Counted from the first letter of the stretch, positions 34,534 to 46,985 are shown. The stretch is 64,000 nucleotides of DNA from Zanthoxylum bungeanum (GCA_019454045.1 SKCR01015022.1:102174-166173); one strand, 5' to 3'. The notes: a model not told the origin generated them from the letters alone. Numbers and translations: made by a program.

Positions 34534-34932
34534 CTCCCTCGGCGAAACTTTCAACTTCAAATATGAAGTGACCTTGAACCCTAAAAGCAGAATACTGTGA
34601 AGTATCCAATTTATATTAGGCTAATTTATTAGTCAATATCAAACAAGATTCTTGACATAATTGCACTAATTAAATTGGACGCATTCACCATATTTACTTG
34701 GTCAATAAAAGCTGGAACAAGCCTCATAAGGATCTATTAGATACACACTAGATATGGATAGGTCTGCGAGTAACTGCGGTTTTTATTTTCCAAAAAGAGA
34801 ACAAAATATAGGTACCACTAATTAAAGCCGATTGAGTCCGCCAAGTTAAGGCCAATGTCTCTCTAAATGAAGTCATCTATCAAAGTAAAAGTACAATATT
34901 CTAATTCTATTATGTATTTTTAATACATCTCA

Positions 34933-34960
<28 letters not shown>
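34933..34960. repeat. (AT)14 microsatellite
   Basis: An uninterrupted AT dinucleotide run of about 14 units. Confidence 0.9.
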
Positions 34961-34963
<3 letters not shown>

Positions 34964-35035
34964 TATGATCATAAATGAGATATATTAAACTCAAAAAATA
35001 AACATAAATCTTGTAGAAAATTCAATATATCATAA

Positions 35036-36914
35036 CACTACAAGAAAATAGCTAAATAGTGACGGAAAAATTGATTAGCTTTTCCTCGGCTAATGATCAA
35101 TTAGCGAATTTTTCCGCGACTATTTTATTGGTCGCCAAATAAATAGCGACATAAATATTACATCTGTCACTAAAATTAGTGACCGAAAATTCAGTTGCTA
35201 AATAGCGACGAAATAAAGTTCCGTAGCTAATTAGCTCTGGAATTTCTGTAGCTAAATAGAAATGGAATATATATCCGTAGCAATTTAGCGACGAAATTTT
35301 CGTAACTATTTATTTTAAAATTTTTAAAGAGCAGAAATTTTAAATTTTAGAGAGGCGGGAAATTTAAAATCTTACAAATGCGTGAAATTTTAAATTTTAG
35401 AAAGGTAAAAAATTTAAAATTTTAGAATTGAAGATATGTGGGAAAAGTTTTAATTGTAGAGAGGGGATATTTTTAAATTTTAGAGGGAATTTTTTTTTTT
35501 TAATTTTAGAATTATGGAAAATTTTAAAGATGTAAATTTTTTTAATTGTTGTATATACATCTTTAATTTCACATGAGACCGTAATGTCTACCATCAATTT
35601 CGACACACTTCCATCCATTCACGTTGCCTTAAACAAAAATAATATTAGTGTTTGTTTCTTAGGAAAGTTTAAAATAGGAGATAAGAAAAAGGAGAAATTG
35701 ATGATGCGAGTTGAGATATGAAAAATTTTGATGGTATATAAAATTGAGTAAGACAATTTCATATAGTGTATGGGCGTTGAGAGATAAAAAAATTGTGGTG
35801 TATATATAGAAGAAGAAAATATGAGAAGCTGAAATATTTGTAAATTTTGGGGGCATTTGAAATTTTTGAAAGGCGGGAAATTTTTGAAATTTTACGAAAT
35901 TTTATGACATAAAAGAGAATCTATTTCTATTTAGCGACGGATTAGGTACGAAAAATCAGTCTCTAATTTTTTTAAAAAAAAACAGTTGCGTGACATAATA
36001 AACTTTTGAGGGATTGAAAATTTTAAAAATTAACGACGAAATATAAATTCCGTTAGCGATGAAATATTGATTCGTTTCTATTTATTGGCGGAAAATCCGT
36101 CTCTAATTTTTTTAAAAAAAAATTGGCGTTGACAGATTAAAATTTTATGAGATTGAAATTTTAAAAATTAGCAATGGAATAGAGATTCTGTTTCTATTTA
36201 GTGACGAATTATTGATTTCGTTTCTGTTTAGCGACGAAAAATTTGTCTCTAATTTTTTTAAAAAAGTGGCGCCGATGGAATAAAATTTTTAGGAGGATTT
36301 AAAATTTTAAAAATTAACGATGAAATAGAGATTTCATTTCTGTTTAGCGACGAAATATTGATTGTGTTTTTATTTAGTGACTAAAATTCCGTTTCTAATT
36401 AAAAATACTTTTTTAAATTAGAAATAGAAATTTAAAAAAAAAAATTTAAATTAGCAACGGAAAATAAATTCTGCTACTAATTAGCAACGGATTTATGTTT
36501 CCATCGCTAATTAGTGACATATTATATTTTCGTCTTCTGTCGCTAATTAGAGACAGAAACATAAATATGTCACCAATTAGCGACGGATAAATTCCGTCGC
36601 TAATTAGCAGCCTTATTTTTCATCGCTAATTTGTGACAGATAGTAATCCCATCGCTAATTAGGATGGATTTCCTAGTCCATCTCTAATTAGCGACGAAAG
36701 TTGAGACAAACCTAATTTTCGTCACTAATTCCATCGCAAATTCTCTTGCTATTTCGTCGCTAAAGTCTTGCCATTTTACTAGCATCATTTTTAGGGAAGA
36801 AATATTTTTCGTAAATAAATTTCTTCACTAATTTCATTATCCGTCTCTATTCCATCGCTAAATTTTGAATATTTCGTAACTAAATCGTTGCTAAAACTGT
36901 AATTTCTTGTAGTT
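35036..36914. mobile_element. non-autonomous CACTA (En/Spm) element, 1.9 kb
   Basis: Left end CACTACAAGAAAATAGC at 35,036 and right end TTTCTTGTAGT at about 36,903-36,913, giving the inverted ends typical of plant CACTA elements. The last base of the right end is mutated (TAGTT for TAGTG). The body is packed with subterminal-type words, TTAGCGACGAAAT and GTCGCTAATTAG, in both orientations over about 300 bp from the left end and from about 35,930 to the right end. No transposase is encoded. Flanking trinucleotides are TAA and TAG, close to the expected 3-bp duplication. Minus ORFs inside (35,397-35,618; 35,659-35,856) are AT-rich chance frames. Confidence 0.85.
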
Positions 36915-37489
36915 TAGATATCGAGATATGTGTAAATATAATGTACCATAAACAATGTTTTAATACGTTATAGATATCGAGATATGTGGAAATACAATGC
37001 ATCATAAATATTGATTTAATTCAATGTATTATGGAAATGAATGTATATGAAAATTCAATATATTATAAATATTAATTAAAGTTGTGACTTAATATAAATT
37101 TTAATTAAAATGGGAATTTAAATATATTTTTATCCTCTAATTTTTCTCGTGCCACGTGACAGTACCAGATGAATATGGTATAAAAATATATGTAAGTATG
37201 AAGTATGGTATGATCATTAGCCTCTCTCATGTTTATCTAATAAATGTAATTAAAAATCGATATTTATGTTCCCTTATAATATTTTTTAGTAAGATGACAT
37301 ATAAATCCTGATTTTCTTTCTTTTTTGGTCTTTTTTTTTTTTTTTTGCAAAAAGACAAATACGTATCTTTAGTTTTTAAGTTAACAAATGCATCTCCTAG
37401 AGTCGTAAAAACGATATATACCCCTTTTCAATTTATATCTAACGGGTGATCTTATTTGACCCAAAAAATGACTATATTAAGCGAGTGAC
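36915..37489. other. AT-rich flank without recognised feature
   Basis: It holds a partly repeated word (gatatcgagatatgtg at 36,918 and 36,973) and poly-T (37,328-37,346). The junction with gypsy-related coding sequence is placed at about 37,490, where base composition changes. Confidence 0.4.
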
Positions 37490-37749
37490 CTGACGACGAT
37501 GCCGTGGCATTATGTACGGCCTTCTTCGATATGGGATTGCGCCTGCCCATTCAAAATTACTTCGCAAAGATGTTGTCCGCCATGCACATAGTCCTGTGTC
37601 AGCTGAACCTAAATAGTTGTAGGATATTGGCCGGACTGTATGTAATCTGGAGCCGAGCAGGGCTGAGAGAGCCGACCTTCTCAGAGCTGAAAAGGCTATA
37701 TCGAATGAATGTCAATTTAAAAGAGTACAAGGGTTGGTATTGTAGAGGA
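37490..37749 (+). pseudogene. antisense extra ORF of G2, N-terminal part (putative plant transposon protein)
   Basis: An open frame (37,504-37,755) encodes FDMGLRLPIQNYF...LNLNSCRILAGLYVIW...FSELKRLYRMNVNLKEYKGWYC. This resembles the gypsy-associated plant transposon domain (Pfam Transposase_28 type, typically GLRFPLHPF...LAPxQLxPNSWR...HPKEKGWWYF). The domain's function is unknown. The frame is opposite to G2 gag. It is broken at 37,750 by LTR H, and the last two residues of the ORF are LTR-encoded. Confidence 0.6.
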
Positions 37750-39857
37750 TGTTAGGGGTAAACGCAACGGAACGTGGAAAAATAAATTTTTCCGATTTTA
37801 ATAATTTTTCTCGGGTAATTAAAATAATCTTATTTATTCTAATTACTCAATACTTAAAAACTGAATTTTTTACCCAAAAATCAGATTTACACATATTTGT
37901 CGTGAGACCCCAAAACTTTACACTTTGATCATTTTAGTTCTAATTTGTCAAATACAAATTTAAGTGATTTTAAACCACTACCAAAATGATTTCTACATAT
38001 CATATACATTAAAACACAACTCACAACACAAAATATCATATACATCAAAATACAACTCACAACACAAAAAAACAAAAAACTTGAAATGGCTGAATACACC
38101 ATAAAGTTTCAACTTTTTATATTTTGGTCCAAATTTATTCAAAACAAGTTTGAATGATTTCCAATCAACTCCAAATGATTTGTACATCTTATATACATCA
38201 TTATACAACACATATATGAAAAGCCCCAATTTTGGTAGAGGTTCTGAACTCTAATTTCTCAAATTAATAAATTAACCAAAATTAACACAAATCAATACTT
38301 TAATCTAATCTCTACAACACCAAACAAGTCTCACCACTTTGAAACAACTCAAGAACAATTCTAGGTCATTAATGAGTGGCCTAACAACTCTAGAATGACA
38401 ACAAGATCATCAAATGATCAAAAGAAAGCTTATACACCCTTTATAAGCTTACTTTATTAAACATACATGCATACATCTTTCATTCATGCTTCCAACCATC
38501 AAAACACAAACACAAGAGAGTAGAAAAACTTAAGAACTACACATGTTGTAGCCAATAACAAAAGGAACAAGTTTCGTTCAAATAGAAAGTTGGAAATACT
38601 TACTTAATTTCAAACTTTCTTGATTTTTCTTCTTGGTTTCTTTTCTTTTTCTCTCAACACTTTTGTTTTAGGTTTTTGGTGGCTTGAACTTGTGTGAAAC
38701 AAATGAAAAAATATAACACTTATATACTTAGGTCATGCCGAATTGGGCCCAGTAAAACAAATAGATATTTTCCAAAAATTTTAATCAAATTAAAGAAGTC
38801 AAATGCAATTTGATAACATTTACATTAAATGAAAAGTCAAACATTTACACTTAAGATATTTCCTAACATAATATCAACATAGATATTTCATATTTTAATT
38901 ACTTTAATCATTTAACAATTAATTAATTAAATACAAAAATCTCAAATATATGTATTATATTTACTTTAAATATTCCAAATACATATGTTAATGATATATG
39001 TCAAATATCATAATTTGATATTCAATTAATATGTATTTAATAAAATCATATATTAAATACAAATACACATTAATTAGGAAATGACCAAAAAGTACATTTG
39101 CAAGTATTTTTCGTTTAACCGTTAAACGATTTATAAATAATCAATGTCATTCATAAAAGTTGTCATAGTGCTCTACGGGTATATTTTATTAGTGAGACTC
39201 TCTAGGTTCATACATATCCGTCACGAAATCGAATTTCTTATCCATAATCTACCTACCCATAAATTATGACGAACACAAATAAACTCATTGAACCATACAA
39301 GTCGAGGTCATTGCATACGTATAATCCCTCTGTCACAGGTATCCGGATTATTCCAGAGATATAAATATAAACGTCAAATTTCTATAGATACAATCATGTC
39401 GACGTTTCTATTAGCAATCCCTCAATAACACTTAGAACTCACTTCTACAGTTTACCACAGGCCCATGGATTTAACAGATTGCTGATTCCCAATTGAATAC
39501 CTATGCTCTGTACACAGAGCTGACAGATTCTATCTTGACACACACATGATATCTTAAGGATGCATGATATCTCATATATCCACAGTGGTATCTCAAGTCA
39601 AAGAATCACTACACTACTCAACCTGAGAAGATTCTGATTAAGGTTGGTGTAGCATCCATTAAGAATCTTCGGTGAGTCGTTCAGTGTTTATATGATATAA
39701 ACACTTACATGTCTATACGAGTCTCCAAGACTCATGGTTCATTAAGAATCAACCATTGGAATCCAAGATTCCAATATACGACATGTACCGGTCTCAACGG
39801 GTTTACTTACTGACCAAGTAATGTAAGCATTGTTCAGAAACTGTTAAAGAAATGATA
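37750..39857 (-). repeat. LTR H, copia type, head-truncated, inserted in the extra ORF
   Basis: Plus-strand start TGTTAGGGGTAAACGCAACGG, which is the LTR 3' end on the minus strand. It is collinear with LTR B (7,865 onward): shared segments include aaaagccccaattttggtag and the gggtatatttt / cgtataatccc region. It stops near 39,857 at the point equivalent to about 10,195 in B, so about 280 bp of the LTR head and all internal sequence are gone. The neighbouring five bases GAGGA (37,745-37,749) would be one target duplication. Confidence 0.75.
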
Positions 39858-41140
39858 CTGTTATGATACAACTTCACGGGGCAAGTCTAGTAGTGCTCGA
39901 CCCCGAACAACTACCATGATTCCGCCAAAGGCTAGGCGAAAATCAACACATGCAGCTGTTTCATCACCCGGGCCCTCAATTGCCCCCACAAACCGCCCTA
40001 ATATCGATCCCTTCAGTCCAAACTTCAAGTGTTCAGCCGCCAACCCAAATCACAAGCACGTCCCAACCATCCCAAGCTATATCCGCTCACTCATGACCAT
40101 CAAAAAGATGTTTCCACCAGATCGATGGAGAGGAGCCCAAGGAGCCTGTAGAGAGGGCTCTCAGGAGGAAAATAGCGGGCCAAAAAGGCAGAGCCCCAAC
40201 AGCCCCTCCCAAGCCAGAGAGGGTGCCCCGTTGCTGGGTTTTCCGAGGATGTGAGGGAAAAGGTGGCCTACCTCTATGTGGTCGAGACCATGAGCTTGGA
40301 GTAGGCCACGACTTATGAGGAAATCTCGTCCGATGGCATCATTAGCAGGACCTGCCGATTTCATACAAAGGTAACTGGACTTCTCCTTTGTAACTACAGT
40401 TGGCCTATCTCTTGGCCACCAATAAAGATTTGTTAATGAACACCCTTTTCGAGGGGGTCAAGCTCAAAGGTTCCAAAGTCGCCTGACCGAGAGGGAACAA
40501 TAGCTTTCGAAACAACTGGAGGAAGCTAAGGCAGAGAACCAGAGCCTCAAACAATTCGAGGAAGCTGTTAAGGCTGAAATTGCTTCCCTCCGTAGAGCTT
40601 CAGAAATAAAAAATATGGAGAGGGACTAGGCCAAGGCCGAGGTTACTTAGAAGGCAGATGAACTCAAGCACCATCAATGACGAGCTGCCACGGCCGAGAT
40701 AAAGCTTGAGGAAAAAATAAATCAACTAGAGAAGACTTTGGATGAGTTGGCCAAGTCTCAAGATGATCTGAATATGATAAACGTCGATCTGCCTGGCCAT
40801 CTAGAGACAGCCAAACAGGAGGCCAAAATAGAAGGGTTGGTTGAATGTATTGAGGTGTTCGAGCTAATCCAGCCTGGCTTTGACTTGGATATTATTCACA
40901 ACATTTTGAAGGTGTCCGAGGGGGAAATGACACAAGAGGAGGACTTCACCTTTACTTTAGAAGACCCCGAGCCATTATCCACTATGCCTTCTAATTAATG
41001 GGATCTCGGCTCCTCATCATCTATTACTGCTCCTTCTGAGGAGGCTCATGCTCCTTCCTCATATGTCGTTGCTCATTCTGAGGAGGCTTCTGGTCCCTCC
41101 TCATCTACTGTTGCTGAATATGCTTCCGGCCCATCCATTT
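39858..41140 (+). pseudogene. antisense extra ORF of G2, C-terminal part with coiled coil
   Basis: Several frames follow one another: 39,916-40,254 (MIPPKARRKST, Pro/Ser-rich), then stop-interrupted sequence with LEEAKAENQSLKQFEEAVKAE, then 40,738-40,998 (MDELAKSQDDLNM ... FELIQPGFDLDIIHNIL). Heptad-like Leu/Ala/Glu/Lys content predicts a coiled coil from about 40,500 to 40,860. This Ser/Pro linker, coiled coil and acidic PGFDLD-type tail is the usual layout downstream of the Transposase_28-type domain. Stops at about 40,627-40,680 and 40,996 and frame changes make it non-functional. It is collinear with 37,490-37,749 but some sequence between is missing. Confidence 0.55.
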
Positions 41141-41507
41141 AATTCTGCCATCTTTTTCTTTTCTTCCGTATGTGGGTAACCCCGAGGGGGCCCCTTGTAA
41201 ATTTTTTTTAATGAATGAACATAACTCTTACAAATGCATTTCTTTTAATGAATCAAACACCAAACACATACCTGATCTGGGGTAACATCCACTTTAACAT
41301 GACCTAATGAATTTTAATCAATACTCGGTAAATTTAACTAATAGTTATTGAATCATTCCCCTAAGGGTCCATACTCCAAGCAAACATTGGTGCTCGAACC
41401 CCACATAATTCCACACTTAAGATGCTTTACTTTGCAGATTTCAACATCCTTCAAATAGAGCAGTCTTCTTCTCGACCATCATCTATATTCATATCAATAA
41501 ATATTAA
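41141..41507. other. G2 3'-region spacer
   Basis: Non-coding sequence between the extra ORF and the tandem array, with gggtaaccccgagggggcccc (41,177-41,197) as the only GC-rich part. No feature was recognised. Confidence 0.4.
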
Positions 41508-41990
41508 AATGCTTCGGTGGGATATAACTCGACCTCGAGCTTATGTAATCATTTGGCCACAAGGGAATGTTCCCTCATTATTCCACTCAACACTTGACCA
41601 TTGAGGAAAAGCTCCAACCCCATGCCAATGAATACAATAAGGCCTCGGTTGGACATAACCCGATCTCGAGCTAATATAATCATTTAGACACAAGGGAATG
41701 CCATGAGGAGAAGCTCAAACCTCATGCCAATCAAAATGTAATAAGACCTCGGTGGGACATAACTCGACCCTGATCCGATATAATCACTTGGTCATAAGGG
41801 AATGTTCTCTCATTGTGCCATTCAACACTTGGCCATGAGGAAGAAGCCTTAACCCCATGCCAATGAATGCAATAAGGCCTCGATGGGACATAACCCGACC
41901 CTGAGCTAATATAATCACTTGGCCACAAGAGAATGTTCATTCATTGTGCCAATCAATACTTGGTCTTGGCAGAATGAATGCAGCCCCGAG
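41508..41990. repeat. 131-bp tandem repeat, about 3.7 copies
   Basis: Copies start near 41,508, 41,639, 41,743 and 41,874 (aaggcctcggtgggacataa and variants). Spacings are 131, 104 and 131 bases; the second copy lacks 27 bases. Each contains atataatcacttggccacaag-like and ccccatgccaatgaat segments. Similarity between copies is high but imperfect. It lies in the presumed 3' untranslated region of G2. Confidence 0.8.
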
Positions 41991-42377
41991 CCATTACATT
42001 TCTTACCAAGACTTAGCCATGAGGGAATATTTTCGACCTCCGGCGATCTCTATGGACATTGGTAATGCCATTTTATACCAATTTATCTAGCAAAATAAAA
42101 GAAAAAATAAAAGTACGAAAAGTGCACCCGAGGTGACGTATCACATACCCCGTATTGACCGTAAAAAGGAACAAAGAGGGAATCCGAGATAGCATCATGC
42201 CCCACATTACCCAAAACAATAATCCCGAATCTTAAAATCCATATGTCTCGGTGAAATGACCTACGGATCGGAGGGGTGAGCAACACCATAAGGAATGTCC
42301 TTATGCAAGGAAAAAACCACAGTCCTGTAAACATCACGGAGGCCTTCTGGCCTTCCCCATGCTATGCCTGACAGGTC
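41991..42377. other. G2 3'-region sequence up to the copia E insertion
   Basis: No ORF. It includes tgacgtatcacataccc and acggaggccttctggccttccccatg. The latter resembles catggaggcccgtgggtcttccccgtg at 51,804 on the other side of E, suggesting a third repeat type split by the insertion. Confidence 0.45.
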
Positions 42378-42382
42378 CAAAG

Positions 42383-44167
42383 TGTTAGTGTCTTACACAT
42401 GCCCAAGGTCTTTAAACAATGATTTGTGTGTGAATAATCAAGTAAGTTGCGGAAAATACTTACAATGATCGGCTTTGAAATTTCAAAACTTTCTTTGGAC
42501 GATGGAAGCTCCAAGCTTTAAATTGAATTCCAAACTCATGAGTGAGTTTCCCTATCACCTTAATATGACTCCTTAAGTGATAGCTTGATAAATTTTTGCA
42601 ACAAAAATTCAAGAACAATGAGGGAGAAATTCGGGCATGGTGAAGAGTGGATAGGAAAAAGAGAAATGAATAGTGATTTTAAGTTTCCAAAACTTGTTTC
42701 AAAAGTTGTGTGTGAGTTGACAAAAAGATGCCTTTTAAATGATGCCAACTACTAACATCAACTTGTCAAACAATTGATGTAAGTCGTGGGTCCCACCCAA
42801 TTAAATTCCAAATTCAAGTTGGCTAACACAACACACTTTGGGCCCGGTTCGTTTAATTCGACTAAACGAATTTTCCGTCGCTAAATAATTATATCCAATT
42901 TAATTAAATAATAATGCCTAGCAAAATTATTACGAAAGTCTGAATTAAAATCCAATTTTAATTCCGTATTGAAATCCAATTTCAATTAATATATCCGATA
43001 TATTATTTTAGCCCAAATAAATAAATTAAATAGAAAAATCCAATTTAACTATTAAATTCATTTTACCGATTAATTCTAAATTAATCACATTCTCTCTTCT
43101 AGACGAATTAATCCCAGATTAATTCTTGCCGTAATTAATCCCAGATTAATTTTCTCTCTCATAATTAATCCCAGATTAATTCTGTTCGAGTCAAATGTCA
43201 TCGGTGAATCTTTGGGAAGCGACCCAAGAGATCCATGGATATGTTGGCAGTAAATACGGTCATCAGACTATCCAAACACGTGCATACCCCGTACCACGTT
43301 CTCACCGATTTACAAGACATGGTTGGCTTCTAGCAAAGCAACGTGCCTACCCAATTCTCCAGAAATATTCAACGAGGAATATATAATCTGTATAAGGCGT
43401 AGTATACAATGTATTACGTAATACGATCTAGTGTCGGATGTCACATGCTAAGCCTAGGGCTGTAATCGGATAATCATGAGCTATTCATATTATCCCGATA
43501 GCTGCAGCATTTAAGAGTACTAGTTCTGTATTCTGCGTGATCATCATCTCCAAATGACTGAAGTGGTACTTCCATCTTGACATCACACCCAACACACTAC
43601 GATTCTCAGTGTACCCAGAAGAGGCGTACACAGAACCTGTTAAAGCTCCAGATGACCAAAACCAAAGTATACTAATTGTCGCAAGTATTAAGGATGAAAG
43701 TCTCAGGTTAAGACCACATACACCTACCCTGATTCAGATTCCCATAGACACATAGTCATAATACTAATGGGACTCCGAGGGGTCTATCCAGAGCGAAGCT
43801 GTTCCCGGTCCAACGGCTAAAAGAACCTCATATCACACTTGCATAAGTATCCAATACTTAAATATATGAGAACTATGCCGTTAAGCTTCCATAATGCGCA
43901 CAAGTGTAATACTAGTCTATTCCGCATTATCGATGTCCAGTTTGGATAATACTACGACTAGGAATATTTAATGATTAAACCTTTATGTATTAATACTGTC
44001 TCATATCTTATTAATCTGGTACTAATCATATGGACTTTTATCATATATATCCAAGTAATCCAATTACAAAATGATAAAAGAGTAATTTCATTTGCCACAT
44101 AGTTAATTTGTACAAAAACACCATGTCTTTTACAAATAGTGATGCTATGGGTCATAATTTTCCAACA
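42383..44167 (-). repeat. 3' LTR of element E (1,785 bp)
   Basis: The minus strand starts TGTTGGAAAATTATGACCC at 44,167 and ends at 42,383 with ACACTAACA. It keeps the full middle part (42,905-43,580) that the 5' LTR has lost. It is related to LTRs J and, more distantly, A and D. Confidence 0.9.
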
Positions 44168-44179
44168 ATCTCCCACTTG
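44168..44179 (-). other. polypurine tract of element E
   Basis: The minus strand reads AAGTGGGAGAT immediately before the 3' LTR, matching the tracts of A, B and I. Confidence 0.75.
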
Positions 44180-44848
44180 GCCTATAGCCAATCACTCAAG
44201 TGTCCAACACCTGAACTATATATGGGTCGCTCTAACTTTTACTGAGATATAGCTTTCGTCAGCGGATCTGCAAGGTTATCATCTGAAACGATCTTCTCAA
44301 TCTTCACATTGCCAAGATGTGTGATCTCACGAATCAGATGAAACTGTCGAAGTACATACTTGGATCATTGATGAGACCGTGGTTCCTTAGCCTATGATGT
44401 AGCCCAGTTCAGCTACTAACAGAAATACTCCTAATCTAATTAGGAATTTATAGATCCAAAATGCTTCTTTTGCTGCCTCAGCCGCAACAATATATTCCGC
44501 TTTGTTGTTGAATCGGCAACAATATCTAGTTTGGAAGATTTCCAGCTCACTGTTCCGTTGTTCAAACAAAATATGTACCCTGATTGTGACTTACAGTCGT
44601 CTTTATCGGTTTGGAAACTTACATCGGTGAACCCAGTCACCTCAAGTTCTCCATCTCCATAGACTAAGAAAGCATCTTTAGTTTGTCTAAGATACTTAAG
44701 GATGTTCTTAACATCAATCCAGTGACCATCACCTGGATCGGCCTGATAGTGACTGCAGAAACTCAAAGCATATGAGACACCAGGTCGCGTACATGTTTGT
44801 CAATGTACGAGTTATGGGAGAATGCCAACAACTTTTAGATCTATCCCA
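44180..44848 (-). pseudogene. copia RNase H, element E
   Basis: The segment HYQADPGDGHWIDVKNILKYLRQTKDAFLVYG joins reverse transcriptase to RNase H. Then come VTGFTDVSFQTDKDDCKSQSGYIF and, after a frameshift near 44,490, NNKAEYIVAAEAAKEAFWI. The catalytic Asp of GFTD and the Glu of KAEY are visible. The C-terminal tail decays toward 44,190. RNase H removes the RNA strand during cDNA synthesis. Confidence 0.8.
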
Positions 44849-45513
44849 TTAGATCCTTAATCCTAGAATAAAGGTTGCCTCTCCCAGGTATTCCATAGAG
44901 AATTTTAATGAAAGCCAATCTTTCACCGATTGTAGTATGGGAATGTCATTGCTAAGAAGCACTACATCATCAACATATAGGACAATAAATATCAGTGCGC
45001 TCCCACTAACCTTTTTATATACACAATAATCATCATCGTTTTGAATGAAACCATATTCCATTATGATCTCATCAAAACGTTGGTTCCAAGAACGCAATGC
45101 TTGCTTCAATCCATAAATGGATCGATTTAACTTGCAAACCTTGTTTACATATTTTGGCACGATAAAACCGTCAGGATGTTGCATATAAACATCATCCAAA
45201 AGGTTTCCTTTAAGGAAATCGGTTTTGACGTCCATCTGCAATATTTCACAATCGAAATATGCAGCATTAGCAAGCATTATCCGAATGGATTTAATCATAG
45301 CAACGTGTAAAAAGTTTAGTCGTAATCGACACCATGTTGATGACGATACTCTTTTGATACAAGCCTAGCTTTATACGTTTGTATGTTGCCATCCATGTCT
45401 GTCTTCACCATGAAGACCCATTTGCTACCAATAGGCAAAATGCCTTCTGGTAAATAAAGCGGAGTCGATACCTTGTATCGCTTATTCATACGTAGTCGGT
45501 TTGTATTCCTCAA
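44849..45513 (-). pseudogene. copia reverse transcriptase, element E
   Basis: Two frames are split by a stop just after HQHGVDYD (45,316). The N-terminal part (45,513-45,316) has LPEGILPIGSKWVFMVKTD and YKARLVSKEYRHQHG. The main part (45,298-44,849, 149 residues) has QMDVKTDFLKG, YGLKQALRSWNQRFDE and the catalytic YVDD at residues 108-111 (IVLYVDDVVLL). The usual AFL after VKT is DFL. The polymerase motifs are intact, but the frame is cut and the downstream RNase H is shifted. Confidence 0.85.
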
Positions 45514-46384
45514 TAAGATTAATATCTACATGAGGTAATATCAGAAACCCATGCCTCTCAGGTTGTTTTCTGACTATCTCCGACCTACGCGGTTCTTGTG
45601 TATTAGAAGATTGTGGAATAGTCTCATCCCTGATGGACTGTTGGTGTTCCGTGAGGGGATCGGTGCCAGGAACAGTATCACTCTGATTTTCATCGAGTTC
45701 TACTTTCCTCCCACTTACCACTGCATTTATGAATTCCTTTTCAAGGAAACCTGCATGGAGAGCAACAAATATTTTTGTTCTCTTGTGGGTTGTGGAAATA
45801 ATATCCTTTAGTTTCCCTAGGATAACCAATTACAAATAGGCACTTATCTGATTTGGGTTCTAGTTTGGTTCCATCGAAACGTTTAACATATGCCCAGCAT
45901 CCCCAAATCTTCAGGAATGAGAGACCCAGTTTCTTTCATGTGCAAATTTCATATGAAGTCTGTCCAACAGATTTTGACGGAACCTTATTCAAAATAAGTA
46001 TTGCACTGTTCAATGCGTATCCCTAGAAGAAATTGGTAGCTCAGTGTGACTCATTATTGAATTTACCATGTCCAACAAAGTTCGGTTTCTCCGTTCGGAC
46101 ACATCGTTCAATTGAGGTGTTCCGGGAGGAGTCCAATGTGAAAGAATATCATATTCTTTCAAGTAATCGAGAAACTCATTGCTCAAGTATTATCCACCAC
46201 GGTCCGACCGTAATGTTTTAATACTTTTGCCGGTCTGTTTTTCTACTTCGTGTCGAAACTCTTTGAATTTCCCAAAAGTTTCCGACTTGTGTGTCATAAG
46301 ATACACATAACCATAATGTGATGCATCATCCATAAAGGTTACGAAGTATTCATATCCACCTCTAGCCTAGCTAGACATGGGCCA
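45514..46384 (-). pseudogene. copia integrase, element E
   Basis: The core can be followed through stops and frameshifts: YFVTFMDDASHYGYVYLM, TLRSDRGG followed by a stop, then a PGTPQLNDVSERRNRTLLDM segment with the third acidic residue. The C-terminal part has KIWGCWAYV and a 115-codon open frame (45,829-45,482) with FVALHAGFLEKEFI, a Ser/Pro/Glu linker and RRSEIVRKQPERHGF leading into reverse transcriptase. The enzyme would insert the cDNA; this copy cannot be made as one protein. Confidence 0.75.
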
Positions 46385-46985
46385 TCATGCGTCACTATGA
46401 ACGAGGGCTAAATGCTCGGTGGCACGTACACCTTTACAACTAAAAAGTGTTTTGGATATTTTGCCTAATAAACAAGATTTGCAGACATCATATGAATTAG
46501 GATCAAATTCATCAAAGTATCCACTATTCGAAAGTGTGGATATACGAGTCTTCTCAATGTGTCCCAGACGACAATGCCACAGATAAGTTTCATTTGTTTT
46601 ACTCAATTTGAGCCTTTTGTTTGTCATATGATATGTTTGAGATTCATTTATATTCAAAATATAAAGACCATCTTTAACAACTGCTGTACATATTAAAATG
46701 TCGTCCTTATATAAAAAACACCATGTATTCCGAAATACAAAGGTATACCCGCATCGGGTTAAACAAAATACAGAGATGATGTTTCTAGTCAAACTAGGTA
46801 CAAAATAATAGTCACATAATGTAATTACATTCCCCAATGGCAGATACAAAACATAGGTCCTTACGGCCAAAACAGCGACTCTCGTCCCGTTTCCGACTCG
46901 TAGGTCGATCTCGCCTGAAGCCAGTTTCCTGCTAATTAGCAAATCCTGCACATCAGTACATTTGTGAGTACCACACCCAGAATCA
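46385..46985 (-). pseudogene. copia protease and pre-integrase domain, element E
   Basis: The protease site IFDSGCGTH lies at the very start (about 46,985-46,960) in a frame shifted by one from gag, which ends FKKLDF-stop over the same bases. A 188-codon open frame (46,951-46,385) follows, with VGNGTRVAVLAV and the zinc-binding pre-integrase segment YLWHCRLGHIEKTRI ... CKSCLLGKISK (HHCC complete). It ends at VHSDA, where the first integrase Asp is expected; a stop or shift follows. Confidence 0.8.
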
